The notes beneath the pieces were generated by a model. The model ran no database searches. It worked only from the letters and a program-made list of their open reading frames with translations, and was not told the DNA's origin. Below, one piece after another: positions 32,822-46,733 of a DNA stretch of 64,000 nucleotides. The translations under genes and the position numbers were made by a program. Location: assembly GCA_015039315.1 (NCBI GenBank), contig WIDE01000037.1, forward strand, positions 64,533-128,532. The letters are read 5' to 3'. This DNA is from Clavulina sp. PMI_390. Lineage: Eukaryota > Basidiomycota > Agaricomycetes > Cantharellales > Hydnaceae. How positions within the stretch are numbered: the first letter of the stretch is position 1; every line of letters begins with the position of its first letter.

Positions 32822-33186
32822 TGAAATTTTCCTGTTCTTGACGCATGGTTCTTGTTAGCAATAATGTACACGTAGTATGTAAAAGCACGATGCCCAAAAG
32901 AAGAAATGGAAGACTCACAATCGTCAATGGGCTGATGGTAGCTCGAGATCGCGGATGCATTCCTCGTGGCAATGTAGTGGCGCAATACTTCCTAGAACCA
33001 AGATTCCTCCGAAAATGGGTGTCCGGCTCTTGACGTCATGCAGCCGCCGACGTCGATCGCCAAGAACATGCATTCAGTTCCCGATGGAGGCAGACAGAGG
33101 ATTGCAAGACATCCTTATTTGGGGTTACCCTTTCTCTCCTTCACCGTCGTTTCATAGGGCCTGAACGCGTAAAGTTACCAGATAAC
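32822..33186. other. Intergenic, no gene seen
   Basis: The frame of the next gene is open for about 45 codons upstream of 33187 but has no ATG, so an unrecognised first exon could end in this stretch. Confidence 0.4.
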
Positions 33187-34685
33187 ATGTTTGAATTTCT
33201 TGCGGAGCTGGCTGAACGTCATGCCACTGGGTGGATCGACAAGGTCTGTTCTCAGTCTTACTCTACGCCTGGTTCATCCTGTCCTCTGATAGTGCCACAT
33301 GATAGGGCTTGATCCCAGACTTTCTTCTCCGTGCTGGCGTGCGCGCCCTCCTACGAATTCGCAAGGCTACTCTCGCCAGGGAAGCTGGACCCACTATCAC
33401 TTCCCGCAATGAGTTCATGTACGCGTATATCGCGTCTCTTGATGAGCGCAGCATCGCTGTGCACACCAAAGAGGCGAACCAACAGCACTACGAGGTGTCC
33501 ACAGAGTTCATCGAGAGCTGTGTCGGCCCGTACATGAAGTACTCGTCCTGCTACTATGAGGGGATCGAGAAGGACAATAGGACGAGTATAAGCCTTGCTC
33601 AGGCGGAGATTGCGATGCTGGAAATCTATTGCGAGAAGGCCAAGCTGGAGGATGGCATGGACATATTGGATCTAGGATGTGGGTGGGGTTCGCTGTGTCT
33701 GTATCTCGCCAAGGTTAGCTCTTCTCCCCGTCCGTGTTATTCCCTTTTCCTTCGTACCATTAATGATGGATAATAAATAACTCTCTCGTCTTTCCAGAAA
33801 TATCCCAATGCTCGTATCCATGCCCTGTCCAACTCGTCAACACAAAAGCTCCATATTGACTCCAAGGGATTCCCAAATTTGACAGTCCACACTGGGGACG
33901 TTCAGGTCTTTGATTTCCCGGCGGATGTACGGTGAGTATCCTTGTATTAAATTGAGGTTTGATTACCAATAGACCAGTCCTGATACCCCACATCCCCCTA
34001 TGAACTCGTAGGTTTGACCGTATTCTAAGCATCGAGAGTGAGTGGCACATGTCGATAGCCATATGTGTCGCGCCGACTCATTATATCCTTCATCACTCTT
34101 GCAGTGCTAGAGCACATGAAGAATTATCGGAGTCTATTCTCGAAGATCGCTTCGTGGCTCAAGCCAAACGAGTCTGCTCATGGGAGTGATGGCTCGCTAT
34201 TCTTTGCTCATATCTTCTGCCACAAAGATACTCCGTATCATTTCGAGGATGGGGACGGGTGGATGGCCCAAACTTTCTTCTCAGGTGAGCAACGGAGTCG
34301 CCATATCCCACAAAGCTACTGCCCGCATCCTTGACTAAATTATACAATACTTGACAAACATTTCCCAGGGGGGACGATGCCATCTTTCGATCTGTTCACA
34401 TACTTCCAAGAGGATATGGTGCTCCAACGGAAGTGGTGGGTGAACGGGCGACACTATTCTCGCACCCTCGAGGACTGGCTCAAGCTTCAAGATAAGAACA
34501 ATCGGAATGGGTCGAGCATTAAGGCGCTAAAGAAGGATGCTGTCCTAAAGGGCATGCCGGAGAGCGAGGGGGCAGCGAGCTTCTATCGCTTCAGACTATT
34601 CTTCGTCACGTGTGCAGAGTTCTTTGGTCTGGATGGAGGAGAGACATGGGGGGTTGGGCACTACTTGTTCAAGAAGCGGGAATAG
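33187..34685 (+). CDS. SAM-dependent methyltransferase, CFA-synthase / coclaurine N-methyltransferase-like
   Basis: Class I methyltransferase. Exons read MFEFLAELAERHATGWIDK, LIPDFLLRAGVRALLRIRKA, then the active-site entry YEVSTEFIESCVGPYMKYSS-type block with CYY, AEIAMLEIYCEKAKLEDGMD, motif I [109 protein letters not shown], and ends WGVGHYLFKKRE. This matches, block by block, the plant and bacterial family that holds coclaurine N-methyltransferase and cyclopropane-fatty-acid synthase-like enzymes. The acceptor in fungi is not known to me; a lipid or a small amine is possible. It precedes PRMT1 on the same strand by about 150 bp. Confidence 0.82.
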
Positions 34686-34831
34686 ATGTAGCGAATAGGA
34701 TATTTGGCGCTTCCAGAGCCTGTTCTAACTAGCCACGAGGCAAAACCAATGTGGCTGCCAACCCATGAGGAGGAGCGTGACGTTGCGCTCGTCACACGCA
34801 AAAAAGCTTCCCGTTCAACGCAAAACAACGA

Positions 34832-36655
<1,824 letters not shown>

Positions 36656-37140
36656 TCGTCACCCGTATCATCACTCCTATTCGCCGTATGCGATGACACC
36701 CTATGGCTTTATATTGCCTTTGCTACTCCAACAAACCGCACTATTGATCATATAGGTACTAATCACTTGCGTAATGTACAAAAGATGCGTCGGTGTATGT
36801 TGTGTTTTCTTAATTCAATTCAACCTACTTTCTTGGCTCATGACAACTGGAATAGCCGGCTTGAACTCTGGCGCTCAAAATACATTTCGAGTTCTCATAT
36901 ACAGCATCCCTTGCAGTCGCTATGAAATAGGATCACCGGGCTGTCATAGAGATGATTCATAAATCCATTGAAGCATCTATACCACAGATTCCAGTTATAG
37001 ACAAGGTAAACATACGGGCCTCCTTGACATGGTGGGACAGTACAGCAAAGAGATAAGCAACATGATTAGCAAATACCGAGATCGATGATGGGGACAAGCA
37101 AGCAAGCGATAAACCACAAGAAGAGAGCGCAAGGAAGCGC
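36656..37140. other. Intergenic between convergent genes, no gene seen
   Basis: The 3' flanks of PRMT1 and the enoyl-CoA isomerase. No coding or repeat signal was recognised. Confidence 0.5.
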
Positions 37141-38343
37141 TTAAAGCTTGGATAACCTAAGTTTCGCGGCGGCAGCCTCCTCAGGGGGGCGCTCCGTCCG
37201 GAAGTCAGCATCGACAAGCTTGAGTGTCTCGCGCATGAGGTCCTTCTATAGAAAGGGAAGCGATAGCCAGTAGTAAGCCAGTCAGTAATGATGTCAGAGT
37301 GTCATCCAACGACCCAATTTTTCGCGAGGGCTAGCGAAAAGGCAAGGAAGAGTAACGAACCTTCATGATACCCCATACACCGGTCTTTGCGAGATCTCCC
37401 CTAGCAGCAGCCAACTCCCGTGCAGCTTTCATGACACCAGCGCCGTTATCTGCAACCGCGTCGACGACGCCAAGCTCAAGGAGCTCTTTCCCAGTGTATC
37501 GCTTGGCCTCCATGACAACTCCACGGAGCATGCTGGGGGAGGGAAGCTTATACCTCATGATCGCGGCGAAAGAGGTGGGCATAGGTGCGCCAAAGAGGAT
37601 CTAATGGTCGAGAATGGCTTTATGAGTCTCGACGGCTATGTAATAAGGTCGACAAACGATAAACCTCGTTCATAGAGCACCATCCCTTGCTTGCCTGCAT
37701 GACACGATAGTCGCATGCCAAGGTGGTGATAAAGCCAGCGGCGAATGCATGGCCATTGATGGCCGCGATGGTTGGGACTAGGTTACATTATGGTATGAAT
37801 ATTCGTCAATCAATATCAGGACATGAGGTACTCACTCGGGAAGGTCAAGAGTTTGCGGATTGTGGGGTTAAATGTGTCTGGGGAAAGGAAGCCGCGCGCG
37901 CAAATTCGAGGTAGGATAGACGAGAACCATCAGACGTTGGTGACTCTCGTTGTGGTTTGGAGCAGACGTACTGGGGAAGAAGCCTTGATCACCCACGATG
38001 GCCTCGAAATCAAGACCTGTTCGACTCTGTGAGTGACTATAGATGAAGTGCGGCAAATGTGGCTATGAAGCATACCGTTCGAGAAGAACTTGTCTTGATC
38101 CTGTTTCCCGCTGATGATGAGTGCGCCAGGGCCGCCAGGAGAAGCTCCGTTCTGTGTCCTCCAGTCCTTCTCGACGATATCGAGAGCAACACTCAGACAT
38201 TCACGTAGGAAAGTCACCGTGAGTCGGTTATCCTTCCCGTTGTGCATCTCGAATTCCCACAGAGTGCTGGTTGGATGATGTAACGTTGCAAGGGGGGCCT
38301 TAGAGCCCACTGGGAGCGAAACAGGGTACGATGGTGCAGACAT
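37141..38343 (-). CDS. Peroxisomal delta3,delta2-enoyl-CoA isomerase / hydratase family
   Basis: Crotonase-fold enzyme that would move double bonds so unsaturated fatty acids can enter beta-oxidation. Starts MSAPSYPVSLPVGSKAPLAT (ATG at 38343; upstream in-frame codons have no ATG). Blocks: WEFEMHNGKDNRLT, ALIISGKQDQDKFFSNGLDF (oxyanion-hole side), VPTIAAINGHAFAAGF, ACDYRVMQASKGWCSMNEIL, FGAPMPTSFAAIMRYKLPSP, RYTGKELLELGVVDAV, and the C-terminus EEAAAAKLRLSKL. The last three residues are the canonical peroxisomal signal SKL. This matches the short peroxisomal ECI group of fungi and plants. Hydratase activity cannot be excluded. Next to PEP carboxykinase, another gene used on fatty-acid carbon. 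Confidence 0.88.
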
Positions 38344-39207
38344 GGCTGGTAGACCAGAAATGGGGGGCAAGTTTGGAGACGATGTGGCGGGGGTGGGGAT
38401 GAGCGCGCAAGTGAACTGCTGTTATATAAGCCCGGTCCCGGCTTCAAGACTACCGCCCACCCGGCATCTTCGAATCTATTCCACACTTTTTTAATATTCC
38501 TTGAGCATCGGAGATAGGTTGATAATGCAGTCGAGACATTCGGTGTTCGGGCAGGCGGGGGTGTTCGTCCACAGGGCTGAATTGCAGGGCCCAAGACTCA
38601 AAAGGGCGACTGGGCCGATCGCGACTCACGATCCACCACCCAGCCAGTGGCCCACACACTTGCCGCCCTCTTCCCAACATTTTTCTCCACGTTTTCATAT
38701 GATATGGTTGAGTGACCAATATAGCTCCCTCGCTCGCTCGGCGACCGCTGTCATCTTTTTCTGAATGCAGCAGAAAATCGTCATCGTGCCTGTCTGCCTC
38801 GAACAAAGTTCACTCACGTGCCCGTCGCTCCTGACGCACAACCTCCACACTTTGCCATTTCTTTGGATTAACCACTAGCCAGTCTGGCGTCCAGAGTTGC
38901 ATCCAGCGTCTTGCGTGTGACTCCTAGGACTGGTTCTTATTATTCTGCTTCACGATTCGGGCTAGGTGCTCTTGCGCGGCAGCATCGATCCTATCTCTAT
39001 CCTTTCACTGCTTGTCGTCCGAGGTCAGATCTTCCGAGGGCCAACCCAGCACGTCCAGTGGGTCTTTTGCGGCATTAGCGTATCCTTGAGATGCTAGCGC
39101 CTAACTGTAACATCTCCCTCCTTACCCAGAGATCCGTCCTTACTCCCCGCTCATTACCCCGCAGTGGCACAACTATGGACCCACATTCAACCCCCCATGG
39201 AACACCA
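38344..39207. other. Upstream region between isomerase and PCK1, no gene seen
   Basis: About 860 bp between divergent genes. Short ORFs on both strands are not coding-like. The PCK1 promoter is expected here. Confidence 0.45.
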
Positions 39208-39214
39208 TATATAT
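39208..39214 (+). promoter_or_regulatory. Possible TATA box of PEP carboxykinase gene
   Basis: TATATAT lies 75 bp upstream of the ATG at 39283. If instead an upstream exon from ATG 39175 is used (intron 39254-39310), this stretch would be coding. Confidence 0.45.
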
Positions 39215-39282
39215 GGAATGACCATTCAACAGAAGAGGCTCTTGGAAACTCATGTTAGTCGTATCTTTTGAGCCTCGGGTAA

Positions 39283-41493
39283 ATGGCTAAGAATACTTAC
39301 ACTGGCACAGTTATCGGCCAGGACTTAGAGTTCTTCAGCGACGCAGGCTTTGACCTTGACCGGTTATATATCCGACGTAACGCTCCAGTGGCACAGCTTT
39401 ACGAGGATGCCATCCTGAACGAAGGGGCCGTGATAGGTGCGGATGGCGCGTTGATTGTAAGCTTCTGTTGCATATAACGTAGAGCCAGTAACTCACCTGT
39501 GCTGTTTCGCGAACATGTCATTCAATCTCCTGATTCTGTGACGTAGAATTTCTCCGGTGCTAAAACAGGAAGGAGCCCTAGAGATAAACGGATAGTATAT
39601 GAAGAGACATCCAAAGACGATATTTGGTGGGGTCCCGTCAACATCAAGATGGATGAGCGTGAGCACACTGTCTTGCACCTGCTCATGATGCTCGATCTTA
39701 TTGTTTCATTTCATAGATACATTCGAGATTAATAGGGAACGGGCGATCGACTACCTGAACACCCGACAGATGGTCTATGTCGTTGACGGTTACGCAGGGG
39801 TACGTTTCATGTGCTTCCATTATCCTTCATCATCTTAACATCTTGCTTTTCGCCTCCTCATTCATTCATTGACGTCCCTGACCACCTGCAGTGGGGTCCT
39901 GAATATCGAATAAAGATCCGAGTCGTGTGCGCACGAGCATACCACGCGCTGTTCATGCGCAACATGCTCATCAGACCGTCCCCTGAAGAGTTGCAGAACT
40001 TTGGCGAACCAGACTTTATTATTTACAACGCCGGCGAGTTTCCGGCGAATCGGTTCACGCAAGGTATGACCAGCCAGACGAGCGTCGAGATCAACTTCAA
40101 ACGTATGGAGATGGTAATACTGGGGACCGAGTATGGTGGGTCAAGGTATATTTGAAAACAAGTGTCTCCAACTGATCCGTACCACTCCTGTTAGCTGGTG
40201 AGATGAAGAAAGGCGTTTTTAGCATCATGGTGTGCCGAGTTCATTTGAGATCTGCTTATGGAATGACTGACCCGCCTCATAGCATTATCTCCAACCATCA
40301 CAATTCAATGCTCTATCTCTACATGCTGCTGCGAACGTCGGCGCTGAGGATGATGGTGATGTTACATTATTCTTTGGGCTTTCTGGGACAGGCAAGACGT
40401 ACGCTACGCTCATCTCTGGAATCGCGGTCAACAACTAAATTGAGGTTGTATAGTACTCTATCGGCCGACCCCACTCGGCGCCTGATCGGCGACGATGAGC
40501 ACGTCTGGTCCGCTGATGGTATTTTCAACATTGAAGGTGGCTGCTACGCCAAATGTGCCTCCCTCACAGCCTCATCTCAGCCCTCCATTCACGCCGCTGC
40601 CATTCGTTTTGGCTCCGTCCTTGAGAACGTTGTATATGATCCGACGTCACGCGAGCCCCAGTTCGACGACACAAGCATCACGGAGAACACCCGGGTTGCG
40701 TACCCCGTTGAGTTCGTCGAGAATGCTCTTATTCCTGCGATGAGCGAGCATGGGAAGCATCCGAGGAACGTTATCTTCTTGACATGTGATGCTTTCGGGA
40801 TCTTGCCACCTGTATCGCGGTTGACACCTGAGCAAGCAGTGTATCATTTCATCGCTGGTTACACTTCGTAAGCAATCAAGCTCTTCATCTCCGGGTGATC
40901 GTTCCTAACAAGGTCATCATCGATAGGAAAACACCTGGTACTGAGGAAGGAGTTTTGGAACCTGTACCAACGTTCTCCACATGCTATAGCGCCCCTTTCT
41001 TGACTCTTCATGTAGGTTTTTGTAGCTCCTTTCCGATTCCCCCACCCCCACGTTGTCTGCTTTGATGGCTGACACCCTTTTTCATAACTAACAGCCATCG
41101 CGGTACGCCAGCATGTTTGAAGATCTTGTCCGAGAGCATAACACGGCTTGTTGGCTCGTCAATACTGGCTGGGTAGGCGGGAAGTATGGTGTTGGGTCGC
41201 GGATCTCACTGGGGCACACGAGAGCCATTATCGATGCGATCCACAACGGCACGCTTTCGTCAGACGAGAGCTCTCACTGGCACAATTACCCAGTCTTCAA
41301 CCTCTCAATTCCATCGTCTGTCCCTGGCGTCCCTGATGGGATCCTTGACCCCGGTAAGGCCTGGGCCCAGCACGGGGACGAGGAAGCATTTGAGCGACAG
41401 CGGGCAAAGCTTGCAGGGCTCTTTGGGAAAGCGTTCAAGATGTTTGAGGACGATGTGGATGAGAAGATCAGCGACGCTGGCCCAAGGCTGTGA
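39283..41493 (+). CDS. PCK1: Phosphoenolpyruvate carboxykinase (ATP)
   Basis: Turns oxaloacetate and ATP into PEP, the entry step of gluconeogenesis, in the cytosol. Blocks: [111 protein letters not shown], the P-loop [40 protein letters not shown] (metal-binding Asp), [35 protein letters not shown], and [20 protein letters not shown]. All active-site blocks are intact; the length is normal, about 540 residues. The start is not certain: ATG 39283 follows a TATA box at good spacing, but an exon from ATG 39175 spliced at 39254/39310 would also be in frame. Confidence 0.95.
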
Positions 41494-41891
41494 TCTCGCA
41501 AGAGGGGGCGAAGGGAGGTCGTGTGTTGACTTCTCGAATGGGCACTTCTCTCACTTTCTTGGGCTCATGTGGGACATCAGAGCAGAATGGATATTCTCAA
41601 GTGTATGATATGATCTGCCTCTGCAGCTAATTATGTATGTATGCTAGTTATGTTCAACCTGTTGACTGTTCGAGATGGTATGCAGGATAAGCGTTTCCAT
41701 TCGGACTACGAACACATCCATACACTAAACGCTATCGAGAACACTAGCTGATAACTGTCAAAGGGTGGTGTGAATTTGGACCAACTTGAATGTAAACTTA
41801 TTGACTCTGGCGCCGACTGAATTACTGACATCGTGCGAGCAATGCACTTGGGAGCAAATCATTAACTGATCACTCACCTCTTCTCACGAGC
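41494..41891. other. Intergenic, no gene seen
   Basis: The PCK1 3' flank and F-box gene promoter. Nothing recognised. Confidence 0.5.
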
Positions 41892-43289
41892 ATGTCACAA
41901 CAAGCTCTCCTACGGACGAGGATGCAAGCTGGCGATCGACCACAGACAAGAAACGACATGCTTCTCCAGACCTTCGGGCGTCAATTTCTTCCCGAACTAT
42001 GGGACATCATCATCTCATTCCTTCCAGACCGCTCAGACGTCAAAAGCCTTTCTCTCGCAAACCACCAGCTGAACCGGATCACGCTACGTCTCATTTGGTC
42101 GCGGTTTACTCTTCGTCTTTACCACGGCCATCGATACGACCTCGTTGATCATCTTTCAGCTATCACGCGGGATCCTCAGCGCGCGAGATACATCACCTCC
42201 TTGCGTGTACTGTTCTTGGATCCTGACTTAGAGTCGGAAACTACTCTTGCAAGATCCTATTTGGGTTCTTCGTCTCGAGACCCTATCTCAGCTGCGATAG
42301 AAGCCGTTTTTATGTTGCTGGATAATGTCAAATACTTGACCGTCGTCCAGATTAGTCGCAACTTGGTTGTGGCATACCTTCCTCCCTTTTCCGGGCTCTC
42401 TGGCCCGATTACAAGCGGAGGGACAGAGCAGTCCTTCTTGGTAGGGGTTAGTGATTCGGAATCTCTGGTTGACCCTGTGCTTCGGGCTCTTCATGGCTGG
42501 TTAGCGGTCATTAACCTACATAAACTGAGCACCGTGAACATCTCGTTTGAGGCCGTTGTCCGATTTCTGGAAAACCAGCAATCAATGCTCAGCCTGTCGA
42601 TAATCTCTTCGCGTCAGGAGGTTTGGCCTCGGCACGAGCCTCAGACTCTGGCTCTCCCGGGCTTGAGGAGCCTCCGAACCAACATTCATTGGGCGCCATT
42701 CTTCATCTCTCCCATTTCACCTACCCACACTCTTGTGCTCCTTGACACTCATGAAGACGGCGGAAATTCGACCCTTGCCCGCCACATGAAAGAGGTACAG
42801 AGCACCGTGAGGATTTTGCAGGCGGAAGAGGTCGCCATTTACCGACTCACTTTTGTACTGGATGACATGAGAGCCGATGGGCCGCATTGTAGCCTTAACG
42901 TCATCGTGTACATTTCTCGCGGCGTAGAAGGATGGGGCCCTCTGTACAACAAGAAAAACCCTCTGCAATGGTTATGTATAGCATTCCAGTCTCAAGAATC
43001 CATCCATACGTGCGTGTTGCGGCAGACCCACTATTCGCGCGCTCTCTGGACGGGACGAGAGATTCCGCGCGAGTTCGAGCGTGATCTTGCAAGCAGCATG
43101 GTGACACTCGAGCAACGCTCTCCAGCTCCTCGGGTGATAGTGGAACTGGGTACCCTCGGGGAGCCTGACTTTGTATGCTGGATATTCACAATGGCGTCGA
43201 GGAAGGAATGGACAGGTGAACGAGAGCATAATCCGATCAATGAGGCTGCTGAACGAGAGAATATTTTGTACCTGGCCGGTACTCAATAA
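41892..43289 (+). CDS. F-box-like protein
   Basis: A single-exon gene of 465 codons, unusual in this intron-rich window. Residues about 32-80 read QFLPELWDIIISFLPDRSDV and KSLSLANHQLNRITLRLIWS, an F-box-like pair of helices with the usual LP..(I/L)...I..FL pattern followed by W..F..L. The rest has Leu-rich stretches (LRSLRTNIHWAPFF) but no clear repeats. Such F-box genes are numerous and fast-evolving in Agaricomycetes, and act as substrate adaptors of SCF ubiquitin ligases; the target is unknown. Its 3' end was copied: a broken fragment lies at about 49790-49985. Convergent with the first GH79-like gene, only about 150 bp away. Confidence 0.75.
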   Translation: MSQQALLRTRMQAGDRPQTRNDMLLQTFGRQFLPELWDIIISFLPDRSDVKSLSLANHQLNRITLRLIWSRFTLRLYHGHRYDLVDHLSAITRDPQRARYITSLRVLFLDPDLESETTLARSYLGSSSRDPISAAIEAVFMLLDNVKYLTVVQISRNLVVAYLPPFSGLSGPITSGGTEQSFLVGVSDSESLVDPVLRALHGWLAVINLHKLSTVNISFEAVVRFLENQQSMLSLSIISSRQEVWPRHEPQTLALPGLRSLRTNIHWAPFFISPISPTHTLVLLDTHEDGGNSTLARHMKEVQSTVRILQAEEVAIYRLTFVLDDMRADGPHCSLNVIVYISRGVEGWGPLYNKKNPLQWLCIAFQSQESIHTCVLRQTHYSRALWTGREIPREFERDLASSMVTLEQRSPAPRVIVELGTLGEPDFVCWIFTMASRKEWTGEREHNPINEAAERENILYLAGTQ

Positions 43290-43443
43290 TACCCTTACGT
43301 TCATATCAAAATCCCAACATACACATATCTGTTTCGTAGTTCTTAATTCGGTCAACAGCGAAGAATAAAATAGGCTGAGTGTAATAAACACAAAGACATT
43401 GACAAATGGAGGAAGATACGAGGTGTGTATGCGAATAAGGAAC

Positions 43444-45692
43444 CTAATGATTCGTAAACTCCACGAGGACCGCTTCCGAGTCTGAAACCACCACCGAAGC
43501 AATTCCGTCTGAGCCAACCTTCACCGTCTCCACGACGGGTTTGCCGGAGGGTCTGCCGTTGCTCGTTTCGTAGGATACACCACCAAATGACAGCCCGCTC
43601 GTATCATCCGTATATCCAATCTTCAGGCGACGCACGTTGAGCAAGTGAGGGAGCTTTGAAGTGCCAAGGGAGAGCGATACGGTGGTACTTGGACGAGCAG
43701 ACTGGGTCGCATTACTCGTGGAGAGGAAAGGGTTGAGGTTGATTAGAACCGCGCGGTTCAGCACACTAGACCCGCTTTCGTACGCAGCGTATGCGCTGAG
43801 GTAGGACGAGGCCGGGGATGAAGCGGGGATTGTGAGCTCGGAGATATGGCTTGTGTGAGCACTGCCAAGGAAATTGGCAACAACGATGGGGGCGTAGTAT
43901 TCCGGTTGGATGTGTGGCACAAGGGAGGTAGGAGTGTTATCGAGCGGAGAGCGATCCAGGTGAACGGGCTGGATCTATTTGTGGTAGCAGCTGAGTGAGA
44001 GGCAGTAGGGCTAATGATAAAATCATCGACAAAGAGAAAAAATTGACGGACCATATTATACTTGTACCCAATGCCTTCATGAAAATACAGCTTGGAGATG
44101 CCGTGAACGACCGCCTGGAGAGTATAATCGATGGCCCACAAAGCAGCAGCAGCCGTATTTGACACACCCGCGTAGCCGTGGCAGCTAATCGAGTTAGTTT
44201 CACCAAAGATGTATGCGAGACCGTTCGATTTGACATAAGCGATATCAGGATCAAACTCAGAAATGTTGCTCCTGATAGTAGCCTTGTTCATGAACGTCCC
44301 GATGGCGGCAGCGGGTCCATTTGCAGTGGAGCAAACGGAACTCTGGTAGTGGTGTTGCGAGTATCTAAATCGGGAGAATGATCAGGCGCCACACGCCAGA
44401 AAGCGCGATCAAAATGATTGCTCAATGGACTGCAGACATAGTGGGATAACGCACGTGTCTATATATTTACTATAGCTCGAGTTCAGAACCCCAGTGGCGA
44501 AAAGGTTCTGAGGGCTAAATGGCGCCCATTTAGCGATGTTGCTGGATATATCCATTCCTCCAAACCATATTTTTGTCGTTTGTGCTTGCAACCCAGTAGC
44601 CTCGATAATGGCTTGTGCGAAGGATTCCCACCTATAGCGTCAGAGGAGAAGATACAAATGAGTCGTTAGAGATGGGGTGTGGGAGTGCGGGTGGAGGAAA
44701 CAACGAAAAAAGAAAGTCTCATGAAAGCAACCATCAGGATGATCTCCACCGCCAAGAGTTGGGCTGGATTGCGTCAGATTACGACAGGAGAACCAAACGG
44801 AAAAGTAACGAAGGAAGTCGAGAAACGCGGACGCACTGGCCGACAAAGGTACTGGCCGTCCAGTTCGCCGTTCCCCGGTATCCATGCTTAGCATAGAGAT
44901 CAGGCTCATTTCCAATCTGGATAGCGTCAAGAATGATGCCGGCCGCATGACTAACCCCACCCTTGGAGAAAGTAGAAGTGATAGCTTTCGCAATCGAGAC
45001 AGCATTTGCGGTGTTGTTGGAGAGGAGGTTGATGCCCCAGACTACGTGGGTACCTGAGAAAATATGGCTGTTTATTAGGAGGTCAAGAGGTGTGCCATGT
45101 GAGACTTACCCTTTGGCAAGTATCGGGAAAGATCATAATATGCGCTGCTCACTTGAACAGTGTCGGCCTCTGGGTACGGAGTCGCTACGCTGGAAGCGGG
45201 GAACGTGGCCGTAGCAACCTAATCACAAGGGCGAATAAATTTGTGCATTAGGTGCAGCCTGTACAAGAAGGAAACCCACATCAACCGTTTTGTCGAAGAA
45301 GGTGTGGTCCTGCGAGTCAGCCCCGATGCGAATGTTTGGAGGCTGGCCTGTAATGTCGCCGAGATTCTGAAGCAGGCTGATAAAGTAATTATTCTTCTGC
45401 TTGGGCCCAACCCACTCAGCCCAGCGATCTCCTAAAGAATGGCGGTCATGAGCATTCAGTCAGGAGAGAATAGGCCCGGACACTGACCTTCAATAGAGAG
45501 ACCAACGAGATCTCGGCCAACAGTGGACGCGGAAGAAGGAGCATGAGGAGGTACCTCGACAGTCACAGAGGCAGACGTATTACGCTTTTCGACGGGGTGA
45601 ATAGCTCGATGTGCTCGACGCATCCCGGCCACAGTGACCGGGATGTTCAAATAGATCAAGAGCGCCGCAGGAAGGAGCGCGTATGGGCGCAT
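43444..45692 (-). CDS. Secreted GH79-like beta-glycosidase, tandem copy A
   Basis: TIM-barrel retaining glycosidase, probably family 79 (beta-glucuronidase/heparanase type). Start at ATG 45692 (MRPYALLPAALLIYLNIPVT, signal peptide), then a pro-piece ending in KR (VEKR/NTSASV), the Kex2 site. Blocks: STVGRDLVGLSIEG, DRWAEWVGPKQKNNYF-type block, PPNIRIGADSQDHTFF, THVVWGINLLSNNTANAV, the acid/base motif DAIQIGNEPDLYAKHGYRG, WFGGMDISSNIAKWAPFSPQ, AYVKSNGLAYIFGETNSISC with the nucleophile Glu in GETNS, GYAGVSNTAAAALWAIDYTL, and a C-terminal beta domain ending SDSEAVLVEFTNH. Exons are intact, about 550-600 residues. The GH79 call rests on the NEPD and GETN motifs and the C-terminal domain; the exact substrate is unknown. 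Confidence 0.85.
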
Positions 45693-46733
45693 GTTAGTAT
45701 AATTCAAAGAGAGTGGATAGTTTGTTCAGTGGGGAGAGTATAATAGTGATCGACTATGGTCAGTGGATGAGTGCTGAATAGGCTCGGATAATGATGGTGG
45801 GGAGGAGGAGGAGGAGGAAGCAAGGTGTGGAATCCCTGACTGTAACGAAACATCAAAGACTTCTTGCCAAGAACTTCTTATGCGAATTGTGGAGCTAAGT
45901 GATTTGCTATTTGTGGAGTGGGGTTGAAAACATGCCCAGAACATCTAGACAACGCAGGGTCTCGGCCATAGTGTTCAAAGCACATGGGATACATATTCAG
46001 GACAGAAGACGCGTTTCCGAGCGTCTATCCAGATTGATGCAACGCGTTTCAGGGAGTAGGAAAAAAGAAGCCCGTGTATGGACCGTGGGAATGCATACGC
46101 TGTGATTTGTTTACCTGTCGCGAGCCAAAAACTCACTCCGACCTAACCATTCCTCTACACAGTTCGCGGTAATCGTACTGGGTTCCACACCAATCACGTT
46201 TGCTGCTAGGCCACCTATACAATGTAAACCGGGTCCGCATACCTCGCGACCATTCCTACATACTGTGTCCCGACCATCGACTGAGTTCATATTCCCATCA
46301 AGTGGTGCTGAAGGTTGGTTTGGTCCGGATTTGAGCCCAGTCCATTGGAAACCAGGATATGCCGTGCAGCTGCTTGAGATTAAAGACATGAAGGTCGAAA
46401 ACCTCTAGGGCAGTTTTTGTAATCGATATCAGTTAGTATCGTGTGTTAGGCTGCAAGTTGATTCACGAAAAGCTAGTTATTCATGTTCGACCCCTCGATG
46501 TTTACGGCTTGTCACGAAGCGAGGCTTTGGTACGAGTGAGCTTCTCTAGCTCATAGGAAAACGTAAGGCTGGCATAAATGTATAAATGTAGAATGCACTG
46601 TGGACAATAATATGGTCACATGTACGTTAACAACGAAAGCAGTACGGCACGATTCGCAGCTTAAGCGCAATAAACACAGAGACCTTGACCCAAATGGGAG
46701 AAATGTGAAAAACTGCAAATCCAGATGATGCCT
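45693..46733. other. Spacer between GH79-like copies A and B
   Basis: Holds the copy A upstream module (about 45840-46090) and about 640 bp of other sequence. A minus-strand ORF at 46111-46389 (92 codons with five Cys, start MSLISSSCTAYPGFQ) has no recognisable family and no signal peptide; I do not accept it as a gene. Near 46660-46700 is the sequence CAATAAACACAGAGACC, part of the repeat-unit 3' flank shared with the other copies. Confidence 0.5.
45840..46090 (-). repeat. Duplicated upstream module, copy A
   Basis: Shares with the modules of copies B and C the core CTTCTTATGCGAAT (here 45873-45890), and further upstream the ACGCGTTTCC..AGCGTC and ACGCGT.. motifs, then CCGTGGGA. It lies about 150-400 bp upstream of the copy A start. 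Read on the gene strand the core is ATTCGCATAAGAAG. This is probably a duplicated promoter. Confidence 0.7.

Noticed and set aside
39175..39310. Alternative first exon for PCK1 starting at ATG 39175
   Set aside because: In phase, but the donor GTTAGT is weak and the same stretch looks like a TATA box at normal distance to ATG 39283; kept only as an alternative.
46111..46389. 92-codon minus-strand ORF with five Cys between GH79-like copies A and B
   Set aside because: No signal peptide and no Cys spacing of a known small secreted family; not seen in the matching B-C spacer.
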